DNA from: Microbacterium fluvii
Lineage (GTDB): Bacteria; Actinomycetota; Actinomycetes; Actinomycetales; Microbacteriaceae
DNA: 64,000 nt
Reading direction: 5' to 3'
Assembly (NCBI RefSeq): GCF_025515205.1
Contig: NZ_JAOPFX010000003.1
Location: forward strand, 62,001 to 126,000
Under the pieces are notes generated by a model. That model had not been told where the DNA came from, did no database searches, and saw only the letters and a list, made by a program, of their open reading frames with translations. A program made the position numbers and the translations under genes. Positions 1 to 8,470 of the stretch are shown piece after piece. Position 1 is the stretch's first letter; each line of letters opens with the position of its first letter.

Positions 1-699
1 GCCCTGCCCACCTCGCTGGACTTCTCGAACTTCCTCGAGGTGCTCACGGCGCAGGGCAACTCCAATGTCGTGCTGGGCCTGGTCAACAGCATCCTCATCA
101 CGGCGGGCGCCATCGCGCTGCTCGTGCTGCTCGGGTCGCTCACCGGCTACGTCATCGCCCGCAGCACCCGTCGGTGGAGCAGGGCCGTGTACTACCTGTT
201 CCTCATCGCGATCGTGCTGCCGACGCAGCTGGGCACCGTGCCGCTGTACATCGGGGCCCGCACCATCGGGCTCACCGGGTCGGTGTGGGGCATGATCGTG
301 CTCTACACGGGGATGCTGCTGCCGCTGTCGATCTTCCTCTACGCCGGCTTCTTCCGGGGGCTGGGCACCGAGTACGAAGAGGCGGCCACGATCGACGGCG
401 CCTCCCGCACGCAGACCTTCTTCCGCATCGTGCTGCCGCTCATGTCGCCGGCCACCGGCACCGTGGCGATCCTCGCGGGCCTCATCGTCTGGAACGACTT
501 CTTCACGTCGCTGATCTTCCTCGGGGGCTCGGCGAACCAGACCCTGCCGGTGGCGATGTACTACTACATCGGGTCGCTCGTCTCGTCGTGGAACAAGATC
601 TTCGCGATCGTGATCGTCTCGATGATCCCGATCCTGGCCTTCTACCTGTTCGCCCAGAAGCGGTTCATCCAGGGCTTCGCCGGCGGGCTGAAGGGCTGA
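1..699 (+). CDS. Carbohydrate ABC transporter permease, MalG/CUT1 family (5' end outside window)
   Basis: Inner-membrane permease of a binding-protein-dependent sugar importer. The reading frame is open from base 1, so the N-terminus lies upstream; a GTG at 40 is an internal codon. Five or so hydrophobic segments are visible. The cytoplasmic EAA loop reads EYEEAATIDGASRTQTFFRI, then VLPLMSP, the expected EAA-G-I-LP pattern for contact with the ATPase. The C-terminus ends in FIQGFAGGLKG, typical of MalG-type partners. It sits 7 bases upstream of a SnoaL-like gene and a C-glycoside catabolic cluster, so glycoside uptake is a reasonable inference. The substrate cannot be read from the sequence. 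Confidence 0.93.
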   Translation, partial: ALPTSLDFSNFLEVLTAQGNSNVVLGLVNSILITAGAIALLVLLGSLTGYVIARSTRRWSRAVYYLFLIAIVLPTQLGTVPLYIGARTIGLTGSVWGMIVLYTGMLLPLSIFLYAGFFRGLGTEYEEAATIDGASRTQTFFRIVLPLMSPATGTVAILAGLIVWNDFFTSLIFLGGSANQTLPVAMYYYIGSLVSSWNKIFAIVIVSMIPILAFYLFAQKRFIQGFAGGLKG

Positions 700-706
700 C
701 GATGCC

Positions 707-1081
707 ATGGTCGCCGACAACCGGGCCGCCTTCGAGCGGTTCTGCGAGCTGTTCTACACCCGCAAGCGCGTAGCCGAGGCCTTCGCCTTCCTCGTCGCCG
801 ACGACTACCGCCAGCACAACCCGACCATCGTCGACGGGCCGGCTGCGGCGATCGAGATGCTGACGCCGAAGTTCGACGGCAGCCCCGACGCCCGATTCGA
901 GATCCAGCGGATCATCGTCGACGGCGACCTGGCGATGGTGCACGTGAGAGCCTCGCGGCCCGGCGCCCCCGACGCCGCGGTCGCCGACATCTATCGATTC
1001 GAGGACGGCCGGATCGTCGAGCACTGGGACGTGCTGCAGCAGGTCCCCGTGCATGCCGCCCACGACCACCCGATGTTCTAG
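707..1081 (+). CDS. Small NTF2/SnoaL-like protein
   Basis: A 124-residue single-domain protein of the SnoaL-like NTF2 superfamily (cone-shaped alpha+beta barrel). The N-terminal helix pair, the DYRQHNP segment and the C-terminal YRFEDGRIVEHWDV strand are the family signature. Members include polyketide cyclases, ketosteroid-isomerase-like enzymes and many uncharacterised catabolic proteins. It is cotranscribed with the permease upstream and the isomerase-like gene downstream (14-base gap). An alternative ATG at 702 is out of frame. Its exact reaction is not inferable; a role in isomerising or hydrating an intermediate is a guess. Confidence 0.8.
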   Translation: MVADNRAAFERFCELFYTRKRVAEAFAFLVADDYRQHNPTIVDGPAAAIEMLTPKFDGSPDARFEIQRIIVDGDLAMVHVRASRPGAPDAAVADIYRFEDGRIVEHWDVLQQVPVHAAHDHPMF

Positions 1082-1095
1082 AGAAAGACCTCCAG

Positions 1096-1890
1096 ATGTA
1101 TCAGCTCGCCCCCAATATCGAACTGCTCTTCACCGAAGCCGGCGACTACCACGACCGCGTGCGCGCGGCGGCGGCGGCGGGCTTCACCGCCGTGGAGATG
1201 TGGGGTCCGACCGGCGTCGGCGCCCCCGCGAAGCCGAAGGACCTGCCCGCGCTGAAGGCCGCCCTCGAAGAGACCGGCACGCAGCTGACCGCCCAGCTCA
1301 GCGAGCCGCGCACGCAGTTCATGATCCCGCCGCGCGACCACTCCGAGTTCTACCGCAAGCTCGACGAGGGCGTCGCGATCGCGCACGACCTGGGGTGCCC
1401 CCGCATCGTCGTCGGCAGCGGCACCGGCTTCGGCGGCAGCAAGCGCCAGACCCAGCTCGACGAGCTGGTGGAGATCTACCGCAAGGCTTCCGCTCAGATC
1501 GCCGGTTCCGAGATCACACTCGTGCTCGAACCGGTCAACGTGCGGGTCGACCATCCCGGGTCGCTGCTGGATCGCACGAGCGAGGCCGTCTACGTCGCGC
1601 GCGGCGTCGACTCGCCCTTCTTCGGGGTGCTCTACGACATCTACCACTCCGCCGTCGAGGGGGAGGACATGGCCGCCGAGCTCGCGAACGGCGGCGAGCT
1701 CATCCGCTACGTGCAGCTCGCAGACGCACCAGGCCGCGGCGAGCCCGGGTCGGGGTCGCTCGACTGGGCCGAGCGCCTCGGCATCCTGCGCGCGGCAGGC
1801 TACGGCGGCCCGATCGGGCTGGAGTACTACCCGACGCAGGAGTCGGCAGCATCCGTCGCCCTCATCCGCGAAGTCGCGGCACGCGCATGA
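1096..1890 (+). CDS. Hydroxypyruvate isomerase-like / sugar phosphate isomerase-epimerase TIM barrel
   Basis: A 264-residue AP-endonuclease-2-fold TIM barrel. The Hyi-type metal and catalytic residues are visible: Glu in TLVLEPVN, Asp-x-Tyr-His in LYDIYHS, Gln in YVQLADAPGR, and Glu in IGLEYYP. The motif YVQLADAPGRGEPG is typical of the hydroxypyruvate isomerase / 2-oxo-tetronate isomerase branch. Such enzymes interconvert aldoses and ketoses or epimerise keto-sugars. It overlaps the GMC oxidoreductase by ATGA, so the two are translationally coupled. It probably handles the sugar product of the pathway; the true substrate is unknown. Confidence 0.85.
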   Translation: MYQLAPNIELLFTEAGDYHDRVRAAAAAGFTAVEMWGPTGVGAPAKPKDLPALKAALEETGTQLTAQLSEPRTQFMIPPRDHSEFYRKLDEGVAIAHDLGCPRIVVGSGTGFGGSKRQTQLDELVEIYRKASAQIAGSEITLVLEPVNVRVDHPGSLLDRTSEAVYVARGVDSPFFGVLYDIYHSAVEGEDMAAELANGGELIRYVQLADAPGRGEPGSGSLDWAERLGILRAAGYGGPIGLEYYPTQESAASVALIREVAARA

Positions 1891-3407
1891 GCCGCTACCC
1901 GGCAGAGGTCGACGTCGCGATCGTGGGCAGCGGTCCCACCGGCGCCGCCTACGCCCGCATCCTCACCGAGCGCGCCCCGCACGCCCGCATCGCGATGTTC
2001 GAGGTCGGGCCCACGGTGTCCGATCCCGCCGGCGCGCACGTCAAGAACATCGCCGACCCGCACGAGCGCGCGCTCGCGCAGCGCCGTTCGGAGGGGCCGG
2101 GCGAGCACGGCGAGACCGTGAACTCCCCGGGCGCCGTCAAGAGCGGTCAGCGCCGGGCCCGCCCGGGCACGTACCTGCTCGACGACGGCTACGCGCTGCC
2201 GGGGGAGGACGGTCTGCCGGTCGCGGCCATGTCGAGCAACGTCGGCGGCATGGCCGCGCACTGGACGGGGGCCTGCCCGCGGCCGGGCGGCGCCGAGCGC
2301 ATCGCGTTCCTCCCCGATCTCGACGAACTGCTCGCCGAAGGCGACCGGCTGCTGGGCGTCACGACCGACGCCTTCGACGCGACGCCGTTCGGCGACCTCG
2401 TGCGCGAGCGCCTGGCCGCCGCCGTCGACGACGGGCGCGAGCCCGCCGCGCGTGTGCAGCGCATGCCGCTGGCCGTGCACCGCCGACCCGACGGGCGGCT
2501 CGTGTGGTCGGGCTCCGACGTCGTGCTCGGAGACGTCACGCGGTCGAGCCCCGCGTTCGCGCTGCACGACGAGTCGCTCGTGACGCGCGTGCTGCTCGAC
2601 GACCGACGTGCCGCGGGCGTCGAGGTGCGCGACCTGCGGTCGGGCGAGACCTCGACGGTGCACGCGCGATTCGTCGTGGTCGCCGCCGACGCGCTGCGCT
2701 CGCCGCAGCTGCTGTGGGCCTCGGGCATCCGCCCCGCGGCCCTCGGGCGCTACCTCAACGATCAGACGCAGGTCGTGTTCGCGACGCGCATCACGGATGC
2801 TGCGCCGTCCGGCGCCGGCAGCGGGGCGCCGCAGGCGGGCCTGAGCGAATACAGCGGTGTGACGTGGGTGCCCTACACCGACGACAAGCCCTTCCACGGG
2901 CAGGTCATGCAGCTCGACGCGTCGCCCATCCCGCTCGCCGACGACGATCCGGTCGTCCCAGGCTCCATCGTGGGGCTCGGGTTGTTCTGCATCAAAGACC
3001 TGCAGGAGCACGACCGGGTCGAGTTCGACGGCGATGAGCTCGACGGCTACGGCATGCCCGCGCTTCGCATCCACTACCGCCTCACCGAGCGCGATCACGA
3101 GGTGCTGGGCCGCGCGCGCGAAGAGATCGTGCGGCTCGGCCGTGCGATCGGCGAGCCCCTCGACGATGCGCCGTTCACGCTGCCTCTCGGTGCGTCGCTG
3201 CACTACCAGGGCACGACCAGGATGGGCGCCGTCGACGACGGCACGAGCGTCTGCGACGCCGACAGCGAGGTGTGGGCGGCCCCAGGGGTCTTCGTCGCCG
3301 GCAACGGCGTGATCCCGACCCCGACCGGCTGCAACCCGACCGTGACCTCGGTCGCCCTCGCGGTGCGGGGGGCACGAGTCATCGCCGATCGATTGACTTC
3401 TGTCTGA
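1887..3407 (+). CDS. GMC oxidoreductase, pyranose oxidase/CarA-like (predicted C-glycoside 3-oxidase)
   Basis: A 506-residue FAD enzyme of the GMC family. The Rossmann motif is VAIVGSGPTGAAYA near the N-terminus. GGMAAHWTGA matches the pyranose 2-oxidase flavin-contact loop (STHW in fungal P2O). LHYQGTTRMG and GCNPTVTSVALAVRGA supply the C-terminal His and Asn expected at the active site. Known Microbacterium homologues (CarA type) oxidise the sugar C3 hydroxyl of C-glycosides such as carminate, giving the 3-oxo form needed for C-C cleavage. The ATG at 1887 overlaps the previous stop. Its place directly before deglycosidase subunits supports this role. Specificity for free sugars, O-glycosides or C-glycosides cannot be decided from sequence. 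Confidence 0.85.
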   Translation: MSRYPAEVDVAIVGSGPTGAAYARILTERAPHARIAMFEVGPTVSDPAGAHVKNIADPHERALAQRRSEGPGEHGETVNSPGAVKSGQRRARPGTYLLDDGYALPGEDGLPVAAMSSNVGGMAAHWTGACPRPGGAERIAFLPDLDELLAEGDRLLGVTTDAFDATPFGDLVRERLAAAVDDGREPAARVQRMPLAVHRRPDGRLVWSGSDVVLGDVTRSSPAFALHDESLVTRVLLDDRRAAGVEVRDLRSGETSTVHARFVVVAADALRSPQLLWASGIRPAALGRYLNDQTQVVFATRITDAAPSGAGSGAPQAGLSEYSGVTWVPYTDDKPFHGQVMQLDASPIPLADDDPVVPGSIVGLGLFCIKDLQEHDRVEFDGDELDGYGMPALRIHYRLTERDHEVLGRAREEIVRLGRAIGEPLDDAPFTLPLGASLHYQGTTRMGAVDDGTSVCDADSEVWAAPGVFVAGNGVIPTPTGCNPTVTSVALAVRGARVIADRLTSV

Positions 3408-3422
3408 AAAAGACATTAGAGT
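3393..3422 (+). promoter_or_regulatory. Candidate internal promoter with TGTC/GACA inverted repeat
   Basis: TTGACT at 3393-3398 is followed after 18 bases by TAGAGT (3417-3422). The stretch is unusually A/T-rich for this genome. It overlaps the last codons of the GMC gene and precedes the first deglycosidase beta gene. Between the hexamers, TGTC-N7-GACA (3401-3415) is a perfect short inverted repeat and could be a repressor site. This would let the deglycosidase genes be transcribed separately from the oxidase. Confidence 0.5.
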
Positions 3423-3457
3423 GTAGAAACAGTGACAAAGCAGTCAAGGAGGACCCG

Positions 3458-3853
3458 ATGATCCCCGATCGCATCATCGAGCAGGGCACGCTCAGAACCG
3501 ACGGCGCGCGAGCATCCGTCGAAGTGCGCATCCCCTGGTATCGCGCCCTGCCGGCATCGTGCATCGCGGGAGCGACGCTGACCATCGACGGTCGCACCGC
3601 CCCGGCAGAGAGCGTGCGCTGGCAGCTCAACGGCAGGGAGTTCACCTTCGCCGAGATGGTCGACGACACCGAGCAGTGGTGGTTCCCGCTCGACTCGGCC
3701 GTGCTCTCGGGCGAGGTGCCCGTGGGCGAAGGCGCCGAGCACACGGTCGACGTCGACCTCACCCTCTACATCCCCTACATCGTCATCGGAGAGAACGAAG
3801 TGCTGCACATCGAGGAGCACGACTCCAAGACCATGACGGCGGTGGCGGCATGA
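3458..3853 (+). CDS. C-glycoside deglycosidase beta subunit-like protein (copy 1)
   Basis: A 131-residue protein of the DUF6379 / C-glycoside-deglycosidase beta-subunit family, a small beta-sandwich. The family signature VRIPWYRALP, then TLTIDG, the WWFPLDSAV segment and a C-terminal IPYIVIGENEVL strand are visible. In characterised enzymes (CarB/CarC, DfgA/DfgB and DgpB/DgpC types) the beta subunit packs on the TIM-barrel alpha subunit and completes the site that cleaves the C-C bond of 3-oxo-C-glycosides. A strong AAGGAGG ribosome site lies at 3446-3452, before the ATG. The gene overlaps the alpha subunit by ATGA, as expected for a stoichiometric complex. Confidence 0.87.
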   Translation: MIPDRIIEQGTLRTDGARASVEVRIPWYRALPASCIAGATLTIDGRTAPAESVRWQLNGREFTFAEMVDDTEQWWFPLDSAVLSGEVPVGEGAEHTVDVDLTLYIPYIVIGENEVLHIEEHDSKTMTAVAA

Positions 3854-4956
3854 CGCGCCTCGGCACGCCCGTGCAGGGTGTCACGCTCTACAGCTTCACG
3901 CGGGCCTTCCACGGCCGCGAGTACGACCTCGAGGGGCTCATCCGCAAGGTGGCCGCCGAGGGCTACGGGCCGGGCCTGGAGGTCATCGGCTTCTCGAGCC
4001 TTCGGGGCTTCCCGCAGATCGACGACGCGTTCGCCGGCTGGTTCCGCGACCTCGTCGCCGAGGTGGGCCTCGTGCAGACCTCGCTCGCCATCAACGCCGA
4101 CATCGGCATCCACCGCGATCGCCTGCTGAACCAGGACGAGCTGATCGAGTACATGCGTCGCCAGATCGAAGCGGCCGCGACCCTCGGGTTCCCCGTGGCG
4201 CGCGTGCAGATCTCGCTCACGCCCGACTCGATGGAGCAGCTGGTGCCGGTCGCCGAGCGCTACGGGGTGACCCTGGCCCTCGAGGTGCACGCCGACCAGT
4301 ACGCGAGCCACCCCCGGATCGTCGCGCTGCGCGACCGCTACGAGAAGGTCGGCTCGCCCCTGCTCGGCTTCACGATGGACTGGGGCGCCACCGTCACCGG
4401 CTTCGCGCCGTCGCTGATCGAGGCCTACCGTCGCCGCGGTGCCTCCGAAGAGCTGCTGGCCGCCGTCGTCGCCCTGTGGGACGAGTTCTACAAGGCGGGA
4501 CCCCCCGCCGATCAGGCGGACCACGGGCAGCGCTTCGGCCGGTTCATCGGGCTGGCCGCCCAGCACGGCCAGCCGCAGTTCGGCATCGACTTCGGCATCA
4601 ACGGCACGGGGCTGTTCGGCCCCGCCCGGGTCGACGACTGGCTCGAGATCATGCCGTGGATCCGCCACGTGCACGGCAAGTTCTTCGGCATCGACGAACA
4701 GCACGAAGAGCCCTCGGTGCCGGTGCGCGACCTCGTGACGCTGCTGGTCGACAACGGCTACTCCGGCGCCATCTCGAGCGAGTACGAGGGCTGGCACTGG
4801 AACCACTGGCAGTCGCCCTTCGAGATCATCCGCGACGAGCAGGCGGTGCAGCGCTCCGCGGCCCTCGCGGCCGGCTCCCGCATGATCACCGACGCGGCCG
4901 AGGCCCGCTCGGCCATCGCGGCCTGGCACGCCTCGGCGCAGGGGGTGACGGCATGA
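3850..4956 (+). CDS. C-glycoside deglycosidase alpha subunit-like TIM barrel (copy 1)
   Basis: A 368-residue AP-endonuclease-2-type TIM barrel. The metal site can be read as Glu145 (LALEVHAD), Asp177 (FTMDWGA), His275 (HVHGKFF) and Glu311 (SSEYEG), the E-D-H-E set of this superfamily. Known deglycosidase alpha subunits bind Mn2+ and eliminate the aglycone from a 3-oxo-C-glycoside. It is coupled to the beta subunit upstream and to a second alpha-like gene downstream, both by ATGA. It could act on a different aglycone from copy 2. Function is inferred from fold, partner and context; no aglycone preference can be read. Confidence 0.85.
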   Translation: MTRLGTPVQGVTLYSFTRAFHGREYDLEGLIRKVAAEGYGPGLEVIGFSSLRGFPQIDDAFAGWFRDLVAEVGLVQTSLAINADIGIHRDRLLNQDELIEYMRRQIEAAATLGFPVARVQISLTPDSMEQLVPVAERYGVTLALEVHADQYASHPRIVALRDRYEKVGSPLLGFTMDWGATVTGFAPSLIEAYRRRGASEELLAAVVALWDEFYKAGPPADQADHGQRFGRFIGLAAQHGQPQFGIDFGINGTGLFGPARVDDWLEIMPWIRHVHGKFFGIDEQHEEPSVPVRDLVTLLVDNGYSGAISSEYEGWHWNHWQSPFEIIRDEQAVQRSAALAAGSRMITDAAEARSAIAAWHASAQGVTA

Positions 4957-6005
4957 GCGTCTCGAACGACCACGGCGGCATCGCCGGCACCGGCATCGAG
5001 CTGGGCACGACCCTCTACTCGATGACGAGCGAGTTCGCGGCGGGGCTCTACACGCCCGAGACCCTCATCGCGGCGGTCGCCGAGCACGGCATCGGCCCCG
5101 GCGTCGAGTTCAACATCGCGCAGCTGCTGCGCACCTACCCCGACGTGGATGCCGAGTTCACGAGGCTCTGGTTCGATTCGCTCGAGAAGTACGGGCTCGA
5201 GCCGAGCGCGGTGGGCACCAACCTCGACATGGGGCGGCGCAAGGACCGCGACATGACCCCCGACGAGGAGCACGACTTCCTGGCCCGCCAGCTGAAGACG
5301 GCGCACACGCTCGGCTTCAAGAGGATCGTGATCCGCTCGGCGGGCCGCGAGCTGCTGCGCAGCCTGCTGCCACTCGCCGAGAAGTACGACCAGCGCCTGG
5401 GCTACGAGATCCACGCGCCGCAGGGGCCGAACGACCCCAAGGTCGTCGGCATCCGCGAACTCTACGACGAACTCGGCAGCGACCGGCTCGGGTTCACCGC
5501 CGACTTCTCGTCGACGATGCACTCGCTCTCGCCGACGCTGCTCGCGCAGCTGCAGAAGATGGGCATGGACCCGAAGCACTTCCCGGTGATGGACGAGATC
5601 TGGCACGAGCCGGAGCCCATGCACGTGCGCAACCAGAAGTTCGAGGACTACCTCTCGGGCGAAGGCGTCGACTTCCTGCGGTTCGGGCCGTTTACGCGCC
5701 TGGCGTTCAACATGCACGGGCTCGTGCCGCCGGAGGAGTGGCTCGACATCATGCCGCAGATCTTCCACGTGCACGCGAAGTTCTACGACATCGACGCGAA
5801 CGGCGACGAGCCCGCGATGGACATCCCGCGCATCGTGCGGCAGTTCGTCGAGGGGGGCTATCGCGGCTTCCTCTCCAGCGAGTGGGAGGGGCACGCCTTC
5901 CAGGATCTCGGCGAGGCCGACCCCATCGACCTCGTGAAGAAGCAGCACGCGCTCATGCGCCGTGCCATCGAAGACACCGTCGCCGCGGCATCCGCCACGG
6001 TCTGA
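4953..6005 (+). CDS. C-glycoside deglycosidase alpha subunit-like TIM barrel (copy 2)
   Basis: A 350-residue paralogue of the preceding gene. It shares the N-terminal pattern GxxLYSMTSEF / VTLYSFTRAF and the metal set Glu152 (GYEIHAP), Asp184 (FTADFSS), His274 (HVHAKFY) and Glu310 (SSEWEG). It starts at the ATG overlapping the previous stop. The matching beta subunit probably lies two genes downstream (6811). An NTF2-like gene lies between them. Tandem alpha paralogues suggest divergence in substrate range. It could equally process the released keto-sugar, since many fold relatives are isomerases. Confidence 0.82.
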   Translation: MSVSNDHGGIAGTGIELGTTLYSMTSEFAAGLYTPETLIAAVAEHGIGPGVEFNIAQLLRTYPDVDAEFTRLWFDSLEKYGLEPSAVGTNLDMGRRKDRDMTPDEEHDFLARQLKTAHTLGFKRIVIRSAGRELLRSLLPLAEKYDQRLGYEIHAPQGPNDPKVVGIRELYDELGSDRLGFTADFSSTMHSLSPTLLAQLQKMGMDPKHFPVMDEIWHEPEPMHVRNQKFEDYLSGEGVDFLRFGPFTRLAFNMHGLVPPEEWLDIMPQIFHVHAKFYDIDANGDEPAMDIPRIVRQFVEGGYRGFLSSEWEGHAFQDLGEADPIDLVKKQHALMRRAIEDTVAAASATV

Positions 6006-6017
6006 GCAAGGAGCAGC

Positions 6018-6800
6018 ATGTCAGACACCGTCGTCGCATCCACTGTCGAAGACCTCGCCGCCGAGATCGCGCGTCTGCGCGACGAAGTCGCCGGAGCCAG
6101 GGCACTCGCACAGCGCGCCGAAGACCGCGGACAGGTCGAGAACCTCTTCAACCGCTACATGTATCTGCACAACGCCTTCCAGGACGAGCAGATCATCCCG
6201 CTCTGGGTGAAGGAGGGCACCCCCGGCATCCGGGCGCGCTACACCAACGCCGGTCAGTACACGACGTGGGAGAGCGTGACCCGCTACCACCGCGACCGTC
6301 CCACCCCCGAGGGAAAGCTCATCCTGCACTACACGACGAGCCCCGTCATCGAGGTCGCCGCGGACGGACAGACGGCCAAGGGCGTCTTCACGATCGCCGG
6401 CAGCGAGTCGGGCCTCACCGACCCCGAGGTCGCCAAGGGCTTCCCCGACATGTACTCGCCCGACGAGGTGCTCGGCAAGAAGGTCTGGGCGCACTGGGTG
6501 TGGTGCAAGTACGCCGTCGACTTCCTCAAGCAGGACGGCGAATGGAAGTTCTGGAAGTTCCGCTGCTACGAGCTGGCGCGAGCCCCCTTCGAGGAGAACT
6601 GGGTGAGCTTCGGACTGAAGAACCAGGGCGCGTTCGACCTCGACCTCATGTACTTCGGCGACGACGGCAAGCCGGTCTTCATGCCGCCCGCCGACGAGCC
6701 GGTGCCCAGCACCAACCACCCCTACAGCCCGACGACGATCCAGAAGCTCGAGCCCGTGCCGCCGGTCGCGCACGACACGTTCGACGACACCTTCGCGTAA
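6018..6800 (+). CDS. NTF2/SnoaL-like protein with N-terminal coiled segment
   Basis: A 260-residue protein. Residues about 8-38 form a charged helix with heptad-like Leu/Ala/Arg spacing (AEIARLRDEVAGARALAQRA). A SnoaL_4-type NTF2 domain follows from about 40 to 190 (NLFNRYMYLHNA, WAHWVWCKYAVDFLKQDGEW), then an extended proline-rich tail. The ATG is preceded by AAGGAG. It lies between the copy-2 alpha subunit and a second beta subunit. NTF2 folds can be isomerases, dehydratases or pure binding modules. An extra subunit or aglycone-handling enzyme is an inference from position only. Confidence 0.78.
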   Translation: MSDTVVASTVEDLAAEIARLRDEVAGARALAQRAEDRGQVENLFNRYMYLHNAFQDEQIIPLWVKEGTPGIRARYTNAGQYTTWESVTRYHRDRPTPEGKLILHYTTSPVIEVAADGQTAKGVFTIAGSESGLTDPEVAKGFPDMYSPDEVLGKKVWAHWVWCKYAVDFLKQDGEWKFWKFRCYELARAPFEENWVSFGLKNQGAFDLDLMYFGDDGKPVFMPPADEPVPSTNHPYSPTTIQKLEPVPPVAHDTFDDTFA

Positions 6801-6810
6801 GGAGCCGGCC

Positions 6811-7227
6811 ATGGCCACCCACAACTCCCTCTTCTCCGAGAAGGATGTGCGCCGCACCGACAGCGGCATCGCCGTCGCGGTGCAGCTGCCCTGGTATCGC
6901 AGCCTCTGGCTCTCGGCGGTCGACGGCGTCGCCGCATCCGTCAACGGCGTCGAGATCCCGACCGATCGCCTGCGCTTCGTGCTCCAGGGGCGCGAGTACC
7001 GCATCGAGGAGCTCCCGGAGCAGTCCGAGACCCTCTGGTTCGTCGCCGACAAGCCCGAGGTCGTCATCGACCTGGGGCGTGCGCCCGAGGCGGGCGAGAA
7101 GCTCACCGTCGAGGTCGTGCTGACGATGCGGCTGCTCTACATGCAGATCATGCCGGGCGCCGACGGCGGCCCCGGTCGCTACGTGACGAACCGCGTGCCG
7201 GTCGAGCGCGAGCTGGTGCTGACATGA
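6811..7227 (+). CDS. C-glycoside deglycosidase beta subunit-like protein (copy 2)
   Basis: A 138-residue member of the same beta-sandwich family as the gene at 3458. The signature here is VQLPWYRSLW, then AASVNGVEIP, LRFVLQGREYRIEEL and the aromatic ETLWFVADKP strand. It probably pairs with the TIM barrel at 4953. AAGGAG precedes the ATG. Its stop overlaps the start of the next gene (ATGA). Sequence divergence from copy 1 outside the signature suggests an old duplication rather than a recent one. Confidence 0.86.
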   Translation: MATHNSLFSEKDVRRTDSGIAVAVQLPWYRSLWLSAVDGVAASVNGVEIPTDRLRFVLQGREYRIEELPEQSETLWFVADKPEVVIDLGRAPEAGEKLTVEVVLTMRLLYMQIMPGADGGPGRYVTNRVPVERELVLT

Positions 7228-8453
7228 CCGGCCAGGTCCCTGAGCCTGTCGTGGTCCCTGAGCCTGTCGAAGGGCGGCCCCTGCGGGTCGCCATGATCGG
7301 CTACGGCTTCATGGGCGCCGCCCACTCGGTCGGGTGGCGCCAGGCGCCGCGGATGTTCGATCTGCCGGTCGACGTCGAGATGGCGGTGGTCGTGGGGCGC
7401 AACGCCGACGCCGTCGCCACGGCCGCGCGCCGCTGGGGCTGGGCGGAGTCGGCCTCCGACTGGCGCGAGGTCATCGCGCGCGACGACATCGACATCGTCG
7501 ACATCGTGACTCCGGGCGACTCGCACGCCGAGATCGCGATCGCAGCGCTCCAGGCCGGCAAGCACGTGCTCGTCGAGAAGCCGCTGGCCAACACCGTCGC
7601 CGAGGCGGAGGCGATGGCGGATGCTGCCGCCGCGGCCGACGACGGTGTGCGCGCCATGGTGGGCTTCACCTACCGTCGCGTGCCCGCCGTCACGCTGCTG
7701 CGCGACCTCATCGCGGCGGGCAAGGTCGGCCGCGTGCAGGAGGTGCGCGCGTCGTACCGGCAGGACTGGCTCGTCGACCCCGAGACGCCGCTGGCCTGGC
7801 GCCTGCAGAAGGAGCACGCCGGCTCCGGGGCCCTGGGCGACATCGGCGCCCACATCATCGACATGACGCAGTTCGTGACGGGGCAGTCGGTCGCCGCCGT
7901 CTCGGGCACGGTCGAGACGATCGTCACCCAGCGCCCGCTGCTGGGCGCCGGCTCTGGGCTGTCGGGCACGGCCGCCGAGGGCTACGGCGAGGTGACCGTG
8001 GACGACGTCGCGCTGTTCACCGGGCGCCTGGACGGCGGCGCACTCGTCTCGTTCGAGGCCACCCGCTTCGCGACGGGACGCAAGAACGCGCTCGCGATCG
8101 AGGTCTCGGGCGACAAGGGAGCTCTGCGGTTCGAGCTCGAAGACCTCAACACGCTGCAGTTCTACGACCGCACGGCCCCCGCTGAGCTGCAGGGGTTCAC
8201 CCGCATCCTCGTCACCGAGTCCGCGCACCCGTACGTCGCCGCGTGGTGGCCGGCCGGGCACGTGCTGGGGTACGAGCATGGGTTCGTGCACCAGGCCAAA
8301 GACCTCGTCGAGGCGATCGCGGGCGGCACCGCCCCGCATCCGTCGTTCGCCGAGGGGCTGGCGGTGCAGCGCGTGCTCGACGCCGTCGAGCAGAGCGCGG
8401 CAGACGACTCGCGGTGGGTGCGCATCGAGGCGCACCAGCCGGCATCCGCATAG
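7224..8453 (+). CDS. Gfo/Idh/MocA family NAD(P)-dependent oxidoreductase
   Basis: A 409-residue sugar oxidoreductase. The nucleotide-binding motif is [11 protein letters not shown]. The catalytic EKP is in [10 protein letters not shown], with downstream [13 protein letters not shown] typical of the C-terminal domain (conserved Asp/His). Family members oxidise or reduce sugar hydroxyls and keto groups using bound NAD(H), and often work with TIM-barrel isomerases as here. The ATG at 7224 overlaps the previous gene. The first 23 residues (with [13 protein letters not shown]) come from two copies of an interspersed DNA repeat and are not part of the fold, which begins near residue 19. Confidence 0.9.
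   Translation: MTGQVPEPVVVPEPVEGRPLRVAMIGYGFMGAAHSVGWRQAPRMFDLPVDVEMAVVVGRNADAVATAARRWGWAESASDWREVIARDDIDIVDIVTPGDSHAEIAIAALQAGKHVLVEKPLANTVAEAEAMADAAAAADDGVRAMVGFTYRRVPAVTLLRDLIAAGKVGRVQEVRASYRQDWLVDPETPLAWRLQKEHAGSGALGDIGAHIIDMTQFVTGQSVAAVSGTVETIVTQRPLLGAGSGLSGTAAEGYGEVTVDDVALFTGRLDGGALVSFEATRFATGRKNALAIEVSGDKGALRFELEDLNTLQFYDRTAPAELQGFTRILVTESAHPYVAAWWPAGHVLGYEHGFVHQAKDLVEAIAGGTAPHPSFAEGLAVQRVLDAVEQSAADDSRWVRIEAHQPASA
7235..7274 (+). repeat. Two tandem copies of GGTCCCTGAGCCTGTCG inside a coding start
   Basis: GGTCCCTGAGCCTGTCG is at 7235-7251. It repeats at 7253 with the extension AAGGG to 7274. This is a widely seen actinobacterial intergenic repeat motif. Here it is read in frame as [13 protein letters not shown] at the N-terminus of the Gfo/Idh/MocA protein. 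Confidence 0.8.
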
Positions 8454-8470
8454 ATCAGGAGAGAACGACG

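Noticed and set aside
1827..3416. Long minus-strand open frame (529 codons) opposite the GMC gene
   Set aside because: Arg/His/Asp-rich, no motifs, fully antisense to a well-supported FAD enzyme; typical of high-G+C shadow frames.
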